Source: a candidate division TA06 bacterium 32_111 (GTDB lineage: Bacteria; Hydrothermota; 32-111). From it: a DNA stretch of 64,000 bases. The notes under the pieces were generated by a model. The model saw nothing but the letters and a program-made list of their open reading frames with translations. It was not told the DNA's origin and searched no databases. The first letter of the stretch is position 1, and every line of letters begins with the position of its first letter. Below are positions 35,079 through 45,200 of this stretch, in pieces. The stretch spans positions 1 to 64,000 of the forward strand of contig LGFX01000006.1 of the NCBI GenBank assembly GCA_001508335.1, read 5' to 3'. The translations under genes and the position numbers were made by a program.

Positions 35079-36074
35079 ATGAAAAAAATTGTTGTTGGGG
35101 TTTCAGGTGGTGTTGATTCACTATCTTCAGTACTTTATTTCAAAAATTTGAGTTTCGAAGTTTTCCCATACTTTTTGATACTCTCTGAAAAAAATCTTAA
35201 AGAGAAGGAAAGGGTTGTTCAACTTTACGAAAGATTAGGGTTTAAATTGATAGTTGAAGATAGAAGAGATTTTTTCAAAGAAAAAATAATAGATTACTTT
35301 ATAAAAACTTACAGGGATGGAAAAACTCCAAACCCATGTGCTTTATGTAACAGGTTGGTAAAATTTCCACTTTTGGTTTCAAAGATGAAAGAGTTGGGTT
35401 TTGAAAAGTTTAGCACAGGTCATTATATAAGAGTTTTTGATGGATTTCTTTACAAAGGTAAGGATGGGAAAAAGGACCAATCCTACTATGTTTCAACTGT
35501 AAAGAAGGATGATTTAAAATATTTTGAAAATTCTAATACATCTTTTCTTACAAAGGATGAAATAAAAAAATTCGTTTCAAGTAAAGGTTTAGAGTTAACT
35601 TTAAATGAAAGTCAGGATATATGTTTTATAAGGGATAACTATATTAACTTTTTAAATGAGAATGGGTTTTTGGATGAAGAGGGAGATATGGTTGATGAAA
35701 ACGGAAATGTTTTAAAAAAACATTCAGGTTATTTCAAGTACACTATAGGTCAGAATGTCAAGATAGGAGGTCTTGAGGAGAAATATTTTGTTAAAAGTAT
35801 AATACCTTTAAAAAACAGAATTGTTGTTTCAAAAAGGGATGATTTAAAATTAAAAGAGTTTTACTTAACTCCTCTTGAAATATTTTCAGAAGAAAGGGAA
35901 GGTTTAAAGGTTAAAATAAGGTACAGAAACGAAGAGGTTGAATGTGAAATAGAAGATTTTAAAAGTAAAATAAAGGTTATCACAAAAGATTACATTTACG
36001 GTCTCACCCCTGGACAGATTGGAGTTTTCTATAAAGAGGATAGAGTTGTCCTTTCTGGAGTTATAGAAAAATAG
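35079..36074 (+). CDS. mnmA: tRNA-specific 2-thiouridylase
   Basis: A 331-residue enzyme that thiolates U34 of Glu, Gln and Lys tRNAs. The PP-loop is VVGVSGGVDS. The nucleophilic Cys lies in TPNPCALCNRLVKF, and the second catalytic Cys is in SQDICFIRDN. The GHYIR and YTIGQ boxes and the small C-terminal beta barrel are present. It is somewhat shorter than typical MnmA. The ATG directly follows the stop of the sensor gene. Without a ribosome site it depends on readthrough from the upstream promoter. Confidence 0.93.
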   Translation: MKKIVVGVSGGVDSLSSVLYFKNLSFEVFPYFLILSEKNLKEKERVVQLYERLGFKLIVEDRRDFFKEKIIDYFIKTYRDGKTPNPCALCNRLVKFPLLVSKMKELGFEKFSTGHYIRVFDGFLYKGKDGKKDQSYYVSTVKKDDLKYFENSNTSFLTKDEIKKFVSSKGLELTLNESQDICFIRDNYINFLNENGFLDEEGDMVDENGNVLKKHSGYFKYTIGQNVKIGGLEEKYFVKSIIPLKNRIVVSKRDDLKLKEFYLTPLEIFSEEREGLKVKIRYRNEEVECEIEDFKSKIKVITKDYIYGLTPGQIGVFYKEDRVVLSGVIEK

Positions 36075-36082
36075 GAGGTTTG

Positions 36083-37768
36083 ATGAACAGGGAAAGGTGG
36101 AGTTCGAGAGTTGCTTTTATTCTTTCAACTATAGGTTCAGCCATTGGTCTTGGAAATGTGTGGAGGTTCCCTTTCGTTGCATACAGAAATGGAGGTGGAG
36201 CTTTTTTGATCCCATACTTTATCGCTCTCTTTGTTGCAGGTATCCCACTTCTTATGATGGAAACCGCAATTGGACAGAAGTTTCAAGGGTCTGCTGCAAA
36301 AACATTCTCTACCATTTCAAAAAGGTGGGAATGGCTTGGGTGGTTTTCTATTTTCGTTGGAACAGTTATCTGTTCCTATTATGCTGTAGTTCTATCATGG
36401 GCTTTCAACTATCTTTTCTTCTCTTTAAATCTTTCCTGGACGATATCTGGAAGTGTGAATTTTTTCTTCAACGATTTCTTGAAAGTTTCTTCAACACCTT
36501 TCGATTTCTCATTTTTCAATTTGAATATTTTTATCGGTCTTCTAATAGTTTGGTTTATTACCGGGTTTGTTATAATTAAAGGGATAAAATCACTTGGTAG
36601 ATTCAACACCTTTTTGCTTCCTCTATCCTTTTTTATATTACTTGTTTTACTTTTAAGGGGAATAACTTTAAAAGGTTCTTTACAGGGGGTTGAAAAATTC
36701 TTTACACCTGATTTTAACAAACTCCTCTCCTTCAAAGTATGGGTTGAAGCTTTTTCTCAGATTTTTTATACACTCTCTTTAGGTTTTGGAATACTTATAG
36801 CGTATGCGAGTTACAGGGATGAAAAAACAGATATAGCAAACAACGCAAGGATAACAGGTTTTACAAACTCTCTCGTTGAGTTTATAGCAGGGACAACTGT
36901 TTTTTCCACCGTTGGTTTTCTTGCATTTACAAGCAATGTCCCTATAGATTCTTTAAGGTTGGGTGGGCCAGGTCTTGCCTTCGTTACATATCCTGAGGCT
37001 ATTTCAAAGATACCTGGTTTTCCAAATATCTTTGGTATACTATTCTTTTCCATGCTTCTCTTTTTAGGTTTAACTTCACTTGTATCTTTGATTGAGGCTG
37101 TTGTAACAGGTTTAAAGGATAAGTTCAACTTTTCAAGAAAAAAATCTGTTTTTATAATCGTTGGGATAGATCTAATTTTTGGTTTACTTTACTGTTTCGG
37201 TAGTGGTATTCTATGGCTTGATATAGTTGATCACTGGATTTTAACTTATGGACTTCTAATAGTTGGTTTTTTTGAAACGGTTATAGTTGCATGGTTTTTT
37301 GGAAGTGATAGGTTAAGGAGTTTTATCAATTCGGTTTCGGAGGTAAATGTTGATAAGTTTTTTGAAATATCTTTAAAATATCTTGTTCCAACAATTCTTA
37401 TAATTTTGTTACTCTTCTCAATATTCAGTGAATTTAAAAAACCTTATGAAGGTTATCCAATAAGTGCAAGGATTTTGGGTGGATTTCTCATTGTATTTTT
37501 AACACTTTTTATCTCATTTATTGTAAGTAACGGTAAGAGATGGAAGGATGTTTCAAATGCAGGCAAACTTTATCTTATATTACTTCTTTTAGTCTCCGTT
37601 TTTTATATGCTTTTTGAAAAGTATAGGGGAGTAAATTGGGGAGCACTCTTTTTCTTTTTGACCGGATTTTTTATACTTACGGGAAACATTTCTCATTCTA
37701 TTTGGATTGCTATAAAAAATGAGAGGAAGAAATCTTTGAAAGATGAGTTACCACCGACAACATTTTGA
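36083..37768 (+). CDS. Sodium-dependent (NSS family) amino-acid transporter
   Basis: A 561-residue neurotransmitter:sodium symporter homologue with about twelve helices. Helix 1 has the family signature SAIGLGNVWRFPFVAYRNGGGAFLIPY, whose unwound GNVWRFP binds sodium and substrate; helix 6 has the TLSLGFGILIAYASY element. By analogy with LeuT/TnaT it imports an amino acid with Na+. AGGAGG precedes the ATG. The stop is 2 nt from the 3' end of a convergent tRNA-Leu. Confidence 0.95.
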   Translation: MNRERWSSRVAFILSTIGSAIGLGNVWRFPFVAYRNGGGAFLIPYFIALFVAGIPLLMMETAIGQKFQGSAAKTFSTISKRWEWLGWFSIFVGTVICSYYAVVLSWAFNYLFFSLNLSWTISGSVNFFFNDFLKVSSTPFDFSFFNLNIFIGLLIVWFITGFVIIKGIKSLGRFNTFLLPLSFFILLVLLLRGITLKGSLQGVEKFFTPDFNKLLSFKVWVEAFSQIFYTLSLGFGILIAYASYRDEKTDIANNARITGFTNSLVEFIAGTTVFSTVGFLAFTSNVPIDSLRLGGPGLAFVTYPEAISKIPGFPNIFGILFFSMLLFLGLTSLVSLIEAVVTGLKDKFNFSRKKSVFIIVGIDLIFGLLYCFGSGILWLDIVDHWILTYGLLIVGFFETVIVAWFFGSDRLRSFINSVSEVNVDKFFEISLKYLVPTILIILLLFSIFSEFKKPYEGYPISARILGGFLIVFLTLFISFIVSNGKRWKDVSNAGKLYLILLLLVSVFYMLFEKYRGVNWGALFFFLTGFFILTGNISHSIWIAIKNERKKSLKDELPPTTF

Positions 37769-37770
37769 AT

Positions 37771-37854
37771 TGGTGCCGGGGAGGGGACTTGAACCCCTAC
37801 GGGAAGCCCACACGCCCCTCAAACGTGCGCGTCTGCCAGTTTCGCCACCCCGGC
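37771..37854 (-). tRNA. tRNA-Leu (GAG)
   Basis: An 84-nt class II tRNA on the minus strand: acceptor GCCGGGG/CCCCGGC, anticodon stem CACGT/GCGTG with loop TTGAGGG (anticodon GAG), an extra variable arm (TGGGCTTCCC), T-loop TTCAAGT, and CCA encoded. It lies 3 nt downstream of tRNA-Phe in the same transcript. Confidence 0.95.
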
Positions 37855-37857
37855 AAG

Positions 37858-37930
<73 letters not shown>

Positions 37931-37941
37931 TTGAAATAAAA

Positions 37942-37969
37942 ATATTACGAAAAAATTTTTAAATGTCAA
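37942..37969 (-). promoter_or_regulatory. Promoter for the tRNA-Phe/tRNA-Leu operon
   Basis: Minus strand TTGACA (37969-37964), 16-bp spacer, TAATAT (37947-37942), with transcription expected to begin a few bases before the tRNA-Phe 5' end at 37930. Confidence 0.85.
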
Positions 37970-37990
37970 TAGTTTATTTGTAAATTATAC

Positions 37991-38020
37991 TTGACAAGAT
38001 GCTTTTATTAGATATACAAT
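37991..38020 (+). promoter_or_regulatory. Promoter for the S8 protease/propeller operon
   Basis: TTGACA (37991-37996), 18-bp spacer, TACAAT (38015-38020), then 6 nt to the ATG at 38027. TATACA at 38013 with a 16-bp spacer is the alternative -10. No ribosome site: probably leaderless. Confidence 0.65.
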
Positions 38021-38026
38021 AAAAAT

Positions 38027-40186
38027 ATGAGAAAAATTCTCATACTTTTAACTTTTATAATCTTTTGGAAAATATGGGGAATAAACTTAAACAAAATCGA
38101 TCCAACGATACTTTCATACTTTTCAGAGGATTTGGGAGAAACTTTTTCTTTTAAAAAAAGTTTTTTAAAATTTAGTGTAGAACCTTTGGAAAAAGACACA
38201 ATTTTATCATACGATTTTTATCTTAAAAGAAAGAGTAAGGAGATTTTACCAGTTATTTTGAAAGGGGATGTTGAAAGGTTAAAAAATTTTATTAACCAAA
38301 ATGTTAAAATAACCGATTCTATAGTTACAGGTTATATAGATTTTTCAACTTTGAAAGAGATCTCAGACTCCAACTTTTTAATATTCTGTGAAATTTCAAA
38401 ACCTGTATTCCAATCTTCAGATAGTGCAGCCTATTTAACAAGGATATCCCAAATGGTTGGTATGGGATATGATGGAGAAGGAGTGAACATAGGATTTATA
38501 GATGATGGATTTTCTCCTTCCATTCCGATTTTCAAAAAGGATAACATTTCGAAATTCAAACTCATATGGAACCAGAAAAGTTTTTCATCCTTCCCACCAC
38601 AAAATTTTGGATACGGTGAGGAGATAGACTCTTTTAAGGCATTAAACTACGACATCGAGGATGTAAAAGGTCATGGGACATCACTTCTTTCTATACTATC
38701 ATCAGAATCATACTTTTTTGAAGGGCTGATAAAAAGATCAAAAATAGTTGCTGTAAACACTTTCCTTAACACAAAAAATCTTCTTGATGGCATAAAATAT
38801 ATTGTAGATAGGTGTGAGTATTTCCAAAAACCTTTCGTTCTTTTTATGCCTTTAAACTATTTTTGGGGCTCCCATTCTGGTGAAGACCTTTTTGAAGAAG
38901 CGATAAAAGAACTTTTCCCTTTAACATCTTTGAAAAGGGGAATCTCTGTGCCTGCAGGGAATCTTGGTAACATGAAATTGTATTCTAAAGTTTATGACAA
39001 CTTTCAGATAAAAGGTGAGGATCTCTTTTCAAACAGTTCGGTTCTTTTCTTAACTGATAGTTCGAAAAGTTTTGACCTTGATATTTTGTGCAACGATTTC
39101 CTATCTTTAAGGTTTTTTGTTCTTTCCGATGGGGATCTTTTCCTTTCAGAATGGATAGATTTGAAAGAGAATCCAGTTTTCTATTTTTCAGAACCGGATT
39201 TCTTTTTAGGCTTTGGATACAATAAAGATAAGAATTGTTCACATCTTATTTTTGAACATCAGAAAAAAAATTATCTTGGAATACAGATCTTTACAACCGA
39301 TAAAGAAAATCCAGTAGAATTTTTTATTGCAAGAGGTGGAACTTTCGTAAAACCATCATATGAGAATTTTTACGATGGTGAGAGAAAAAAAAATCTCTGT
39401 TCCCCTGCATCGGTTGAAAATGTTATATCCTCAGGTTCCTACATTTCAAGAAGGAACACTTACCTTTTCGTTACCGATGATACGCTTTTTACCATTTCAT
39501 CTTTCAACTCAAAAGATGATGATATTTTAAAACCTGACATATATTCTCCTGGTAAATACATTCTATCTTACAGGGTTGGTAGCGATGGAATAAGTTACAA
39601 AGATTCTTTTGGTTTCTTTCTTGGAACCAGTTATTCCTCTATATTCACAGGGGTTGCACTTGTTCAACTTTTGCAAGCTGACTCCAATCTGAGTGTCAAA
39701 CAACTTTACGAACTTATAAAAAAAGGAGCTGATATCGTTTCAACAGGATACTTTGACCAGATAACAGGTTATGGATTTTTGAACGTTTTCAGGAGTTTGA
39801 AGAGTCAATCTGTGAGAAAGGATGAGATATTTTTAAGGATAGAAAAAGATAAAAGTTATGTTAAGATTTTTCTTAAAGATTCAAAATACAGTATAGTTGA
39901 GTGTATCAACATTACAACTTCAAACCACATTGAGGTTTTCAAAAATTTTGCTATTGACAGAAAACCAAAAATAGGTAAAAATAAATATATTTTAAAAATT
40001 TTGAATGAGTTGGGAGAAAAAGAAGAGATAATGGTTGATGTTGAGTTCTTTAAAAATATTTCACCTTCAAATGGAGGAAAAGTTTTCGATCTAAGTGGAA
40101 GGGAGGTTTTGAAAAGTAAAATCAAAAGGGGAATATATTTTGAAATTCTGGATGGTAAAAAATTCAAAAAGTTAATCAAATTTTAA
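38027..40186 (+). CDS. Secreted subtilisin-like (S8) protease, divergent
   Basis: A 719-residue exported protease with an N-terminal signal segment, a propeptide-like region (about 25-140), and an S8 domain with catalytic Asp159 (GFIDDG, for the usual DTG), His216 (GHGTS) and Ser535 (GTSYSS, for the usual GTSMA). The more than 300 residues between His and Ser are longer than in simple subtilisins and hold an inserted beta domain. The final approximately 45 residues (VFDLSGREVLKSKI, then RGIYFEIL) are a short sorting-like beta module. It is co-transcribed with the propeller protein 12 nt downstream. Confidence 0.82.
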   Translation: MRKILILLTFIIFWKIWGINLNKIDPTILSYFSEDLGETFSFKKSFLKFSVEPLEKDTILSYDFYLKRKSKEILPVILKGDVERLKNFINQNVKITDSIVTGYIDFSTLKEISDSNFLIFCEISKPVFQSSDSAAYLTRISQMVGMGYDGEGVNIGFIDDGFSPSIPIFKKDNISKFKLIWNQKSFSSFPPQNFGYGEEIDSFKALNYDIEDVKGHGTSLLSILSSESYFFEGLIKRSKIVAVNTFLNTKNLLDGIKYIVDRCEYFQKPFVLFMPLNYFWGSHSGEDLFEEAIKELFPLTSLKRGISVPAGNLGNMKLYSKVYDNFQIKGEDLFSNSSVLFLTDSSKSFDLDILCNDFLSLRFFVLSDGDLFLSEWIDLKENPVFYFSEPDFFLGFGYNKDKNCSHLIFEHQKKNYLGIQIFTTDKENPVEFFIARGGTFVKPSYENFYDGERKKNLCSPASVENVISSGSYISRRNTYLFVTDDTLFTISSFNSKDDDILKPDIYSPGKYILSYRVGSDGISYKDSFGFFLGTSYSSIFTGVALVQLLQADSNLSVKQLYELIKKGADIVSTGYFDQITGYGFLNVFRSLKSQSVRKDEIFLRIEKDKSYVKIFLKDSKYSIVECINITTSNHIEVFKNFAIDRKPKIGKNKYILKILNELGEKEEIMVDVEFFKNISPSNGGKVFDLSGREVLKSKIKRGIYFEILDGKKFKKLIKF

Positions 40187-40197
40187 TTGGAGGTTTT

Positions 40198-42018
40198 ATG
40201 TTTAAAAAGGTTCTTATTCTATCGATGGTTTTTCTTCTATCCATACTTCTTTTTTCCTACACGGGTCCAAATGTGAAGTATCCTTTCAAACAGACATCCT
40301 GGGCTGGTGGAGAGGGACAGGATATTTTCAACGATGAGACTAAATTTTTAACTTCTGAAAGGATACATTTTTTAACATCACCACTTACATTGGGATTTAT
40401 TGAGGATACAAATTTTTCAGTTGTATCAACATATCCACCATCAGCCGCTGGAGTTGTTGGAACAGTTAACGATCTTCTAAACATTAACGATACTATTTAT
40501 GCTGTTGGTGGTTTAAAGGCTAACCTTTCATACTCAACATCTATGGGACAAACATGGACATCATTTGATACTCTACCAGTTAACCAATCAAACTGTGAGT
40601 TGTTAACGATAGAGAAGGTTCAGGATACAATTTTTGCAGCAGGTTATTGGGGAGCTATAAATTTTGGTTTTATTTATAAAAGTGGTGATATGAAGAGTTG
40701 GGATACAACTTTAACACAACCTGTTCCCGATGCGGCAAGAATTTACGATATTTTCCATCTTGGAGGGGATACTTTCCTTTTGGCAGTAGGTGATCCTGAC
40801 CCGAACTCTGCAGATTTCGACGGGCAAATTTTCTGGACTTATGATAGATTCCAAACATACCAAAGAGTTGATACTATAGGATACCTTCTTGTTACAAAAA
40901 TTTTAAGATACAATCAAGATACCCTTCTTTTAAGTTGTGACAATATACTTTATGGTGAACCGGTTCTTTTCTCATTCGATAATGGTGCAAGTTGGACAAC
41001 TGTTGGGGTTGTTGATACATACTTTACAAACAATGGGGAACCTTTCGCTATAATGTCTCTTGAAAAGATAGGTAATTCAATTTATGCTGGAAGTTACGGT
41101 GCTTTTGGTGGAGGGCTCTACAGGTCAGATGATTTAGGGGCTACATGGATTACACTTGATACTTCCGGTATCATCCCTGACACATCCGATATAACAGGTA
41201 TATACTCCCTTGATAACGGTTCAACAATCTATGTAACAGCAACATATCCAGGTGGTTTATACAAATCTGTTGATGGTGGTTTAACTTTCACAGTTTGTGA
41301 TAACACTTTAACAGATATAGGTGCTGTTGGTTTTACAAAACTTGGTGAACACACATACGGTGTTGGAACAATAAGTTCAACTTCAGGTGGAAAGGTTTAC
41401 TATGATAGTTACTATAAAAACGGTTATCTTATATCTTCAGTTATAAATGTGGATAAGTACGATTCTGTTCTCGTTTCAGATTATTTTGATCTTTACAACA
41501 TCTTTGTAACTTTCAACAAACCAGCCTTCACAACCTTCACCTTGAAAGTTCGTTCATGGAATGATTCAACAATGACAGGTGCACCAGATTGGTCAACATG
41601 TCCTTCAGTTACATCCTACAACGATTATTCTAAAAATCTCACAAACATCTCTTCCGTTGTGAACAATGCAGGTCACCATTACATCCAGTATAGGATAGAT
41701 TTTACAACATCAAGGATGGAACTCTCCCCCAATGTTGATTCAATATGGATAGAAAAGGTTTCAGGAATTGATGAAATCACGAAGGTTTCAAAAGGTATAT
41801 CAATAAGATTTCTTTCAAGCACAAAACTCTCAATCTCTGGAAAAGAAAAAGATAATTTGAAAATATTTGACCTATCCGGAAGAAATATCTTTTCTAAAAA
41901 ACTTACAGGTGATGAATCTTTGGTTGACCTTTCAGGATTCTCTTCAGGTAAATACATATTAAAAGTTTACTCCAACAAAAGAGAAATTTTATCTAAAGAT
42001 TTCACAATTATAAAGTAA
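40198..42018 (+). CDS. Secreted beta-propeller (BNR/sortilin-like) protein with sorting domain
   Basis: A 606-residue exported protein with a signal peptide (about 1-20). The body (about 60-450) contains repeated Asp-box-like blades such as SYSTSMGQTWTSFDTL, FSFDNGASWTTVG, YRSDDLGATWITLDT and YKSVDGGLTFTVC, the hallmark of sialidase/VPS10-type propellers. A beta domain follows, then a C-terminal sorting module with LKIFDLSGRNIFSKKL and SSGKYILKVYSNK. The catalytic residues of sialidases are not evident, so binding or scaffolding is likelier than glycosidase activity. TTGGAGG precedes the ATG; it is the second gene of the protease operon. Confidence 0.85.
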   Translation: MFKKVLILSMVFLLSILLFSYTGPNVKYPFKQTSWAGGEGQDIFNDETKFLTSERIHFLTSPLTLGFIEDTNFSVVSTYPPSAAGVVGTVNDLLNINDTIYAVGGLKANLSYSTSMGQTWTSFDTLPVNQSNCELLTIEKVQDTIFAAGYWGAINFGFIYKSGDMKSWDTTLTQPVPDAARIYDIFHLGGDTFLLAVGDPDPNSADFDGQIFWTYDRFQTYQRVDTIGYLLVTKILRYNQDTLLLSCDNILYGEPVLFSFDNGASWTTVGVVDTYFTNNGEPFAIMSLEKIGNSIYAGSYGAFGGGLYRSDDLGATWITLDTSGIIPDTSDITGIYSLDNGSTIYVTATYPGGLYKSVDGGLTFTVCDNTLTDIGAVGFTKLGEHTYGVGTISSTSGGKVYYDSYYKNGYLISSVINVDKYDSVLVSDYFDLYNIFVTFNKPAFTTFTLKVRSWNDSTMTGAPDWSTCPSVTSYNDYSKNLTNISSVVNNAGHHYIQYRIDFTTSRMELSPNVDSIWIEKVSGIDEITKVSKGISIRFLSSTKLSISGKEKDNLKIFDLSGRNIFSKKLTGDESLVDLSGFSSGKYILKVYSNKREILSKDFTIIK

Positions 42019-42019
42019 A

Positions 42020-42054
42020 ACATAAAAGGGTGCAGATAACTGCACCCTTTATGT
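42020..42054. terminator. Strong hairpin after the propeller gene
   Basis: A 15-bp stem with one bulged A (CATAAAAGGGTGCAG against CTGCACCCTTTATG) and an ATAA loop, starting right after the stop codon. It is AT-flanked but lacks a long T run. Confidence 0.75.
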
Positions 42055-42060
42055 TAAAAA

Positions 42061-42080
42061 TGCAAAAATTTCACTTTTTT
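42061..42080 (+). promoter_or_regulatory. 20-mer repeated upstream of two promoters (copy 2)
   Basis: TGCAAAAATTTCACTTTTTT matches the site at 8089-8108 at 19 of 20 positions and lies 9 nt upstream of the -35 of the large subtilase gene. Confidence 0.4.
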
Positions 42081-42089
42081 CCCCATTGC

Positions 42090-42118
42090 TTGAACAACTA
42101 AAGTAGGTAATATATAAT
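42090..42118 (+). promoter_or_regulatory. Promoter for the large subtilase
   Basis: TTGAAC (42090-42095), 17-bp spacer, TATAAT (42113-42118). It predicts a leader of about 90 nt ending in AAAGGAGGT before the ATG at 42215. Confidence 0.65.
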
Positions 42119-42214
42119 ATAAAAAAATTTATAAAATAAAATGGTATATTTTTTGCTATAGTATAAACCATGTCTGGAAAAGTAAAAAATCTTGAACAAA
42201 TAAAAGGAGGTAAG

Positions 42215-45200
42215 ATGAAGCGAATTCTTACAGTTTTGCTTCTTGTTTCCTTTATCCTTCTTTTTGTTGGTGCTAAATCCGTAACAAAGGATGTTGTTAC
42301 AACCACTTTACCAACTATGGATAATGGAACTTTAACAAACCCTCTGGCTGATGGTTTTAAATCCGTCACAAAGGGAAAAGAGATGGTAAAAGCGATGAAG
42401 GACCCAAATTGGGTTCATCTTCCTTACCATGATTTTGATGTTAGGAATGGAGAACCTAACATTCCATCAGATTTAAAGGCAAAGTTGACAAAGGATGGAA
42501 CAAATTACTACATTTTGAAATTCTCAGGTCCAGTACTTGAAAAGTACAAAAGTGAACTTTCAAACTACGATGTAAAATTCGAATGGCCTGTTCACAACTA
42601 TGGTTACATAGTTAAGATGAGAGATGGTGATGTTGAGAAAATCTCTCAACTTCCTTACATAAAATTCGTCTCTCTATGGCATCCAGCATACAAAGCATCT
42701 CCAAAATTTTTAAATTCAAAATCTGATTCAAAAAGGGAGATGGTTGTAAGGCTTTTTAGAAATGGTTCCTACTATGATGTTTTGGAAAGTTTAAACAAAA
42801 TGGGTGCAAAGGTACTTGACAAATCAGAGCCAACAACAGCATTAGCAACATTTTTGGTTGAAATTCCAGAAAGTAAAATAGCAGAAATAGCTAAAATTAA
42901 AGATGTTTACCTTATTATGCAGTATGCTAAAAAGTATCCAAGAAATGATGATGGAAGAGCAATTATTATGAATGGAACAACAACTGTTGGTGATACAGTT
43001 ATTTGGAATGAAGGTGTTCGTGGTGCTGGTCAGATAATAAATGTTACTGACTCAGGTATTACTGTTGGACACTACCAGTTTTATGATTCAGCAGTTCCAT
43101 TGACAACTTGGGGATACTATCCAACTCACAGGAAAGTTATAGCATATTTACCGTCACATCCATCATTTTTAGATACTTTAAATTTTGGTGACGAAAATAA
43201 TAACTCTTACCATGGAACACACACATCTTGTACCGCAGCAGGTTCTGATGAAAATTATGCAACATCAAATTATGATGGTATAGCGAAGGAAGCAAAAATT
43301 TTATTTATGGATTGTGGAAATAATGTTGATGCTTTCTTATGGGTTCCAATAGATTGTTATTCAATGTTTGATACAATGTATGTTCATGGTGCAAGGATTA
43401 CTTCAAACTCCTATGGACCTTCAGTAAGTTCATATCCAGAACTTGCTGGTGCTTATGATGAAGGTTGCCAGTTAACAGATGCTTATATGTGGGATCATAA
43501 AGATTTCAACGTTCATTTTGCAGCAGGTAATGATGGTTCAGGTGCAGGGACAATATCTGGAACAGCATGTGCTAAAAATGTCTATGCAGCAGGTTCATGT
43601 TCTGAAGCATCCCCAGCATCAGTTTCATCATTCTCTTCAAGAGGACCAACAGCTGATGGAAGGTATGGTGTTACACTTTTAACACCTGGTGAAACTGTTA
43701 TGTCAGCAGATGGTTCAACAAGTGGTGGTACTTCAAACTATGTTTCAATGCAGGGAACATCAATGGCAACACCATTCTCAGCAGGAGCAATAGCACTTAT
43801 AAGGGATTACCTTGCTCAAGGTTTCTATCCTACAGGATCACAAATCACATCAAATGCTATAACAAACCCATCATCCGCACTTATAAGAGCACTTGCTGTT
43901 AACTCAGCAAACGATTGTGGTCAAACTATACCAAACAACAACTACGGTTTTGGAAGGCTACAATTGAATAACTGTTTGTTCTTCTCACATTCTGGTTCAA
44001 CATCTCCAAAAGCAATTGTTTTCGATGACAATCAGGATGGACTTTTAACTGGAGAATATGTTGAATACCAGTTCAATGTTACAGATGGTGGAAATGAACT
44101 TAGAGTTACACTCGTTTGGACAGATTATCCAGCACCATTCTTTGGTGATAACACTGTTACAGATACAACACTTGTTAACGATCTTGACCTTCAGGTCTAC
44201 GATCCATCAGGGAGTTTGGTTTCAGGGACAGACCATTTGAACACCATAGAACAGTACAGGAATTTAACTCCAGCAACAGGTATATGGAAAGTTAGGGTAG
44301 TTGCAACAGATTGCCCTGTTTCCCCACAACCTTACGCTATAGTAGTTTCTTATAGTGTTAACAATGTTAACAACGGTTCAGTTAAATTCGATAAAGCGGT
44401 TTATTCTGTTATAGATTCTTTGGCAACAATATCTGTTACAGATTTGAATCTACCTGACAATTCTACTTTTGATGTAAAGGTCTATTCAAAACTTGGTGAT
44501 ACTGAATATGTTACACTTACAGGAACAACAGGTCTTTTCAAAGGATCTGTTCAGATGGCATATCAGTCACCACTGAATAATGACGATGGTTACCTTGGTG
44601 TTAACAAAACAGATACAATCTGGGCTGTTTATAATGATACACTTCCAAACGCAACTGTTACAGCAAAAGCGTTGATAGATAACAGTACATTCACAATATA
44701 CAATGTAAGGTGTGAAAAGGCAGAAGGAACTAGAGGTTTCATAGCATGGAACACAACAGAGCCAACAACAGGAAAGGTCTATTATGGACCAACAACATCA
44801 CTTGGTTATGAAACAGCAGAAAATCCAAACCTTGTTTACGACCACTCTGGTGACCAAGCGGTAATTGTTTCAAACCTTACACCAAATACAGTATACTATT
44901 TCGATGTTGAATCGAAAGATCATAAAGGAAATGTTGTTAGAGATGATAACAATGGTTCACATTACCAGTTTGCAACCGTTGATATAGCAGGTGCGGATAT
45001 TTTGGTTCTCGTTACAGATGATAACCTTGAAGGGGAACTTTTCGCGCATCCAGATTTCTTGGTTTACGCTATCGAGCAGGGTGGATGGAACTATGCATGG
45101 TATCAGACATCACTCAACAATTTTGGTCAGATACCTGTTGATTCTTTGATGAGAAAGTTCAAAGCTATATTCTTACAGTCTGGTCAGGAAAATTATCCAC

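Noticed and set aside
42170-42214. Earlier ATG for the large subtilase
   Set aside because: It would put 15 polar residues ahead of a clean signal peptide, and the strong AAAGGAGGT site lies within that extension, serving the ATG at 42215.
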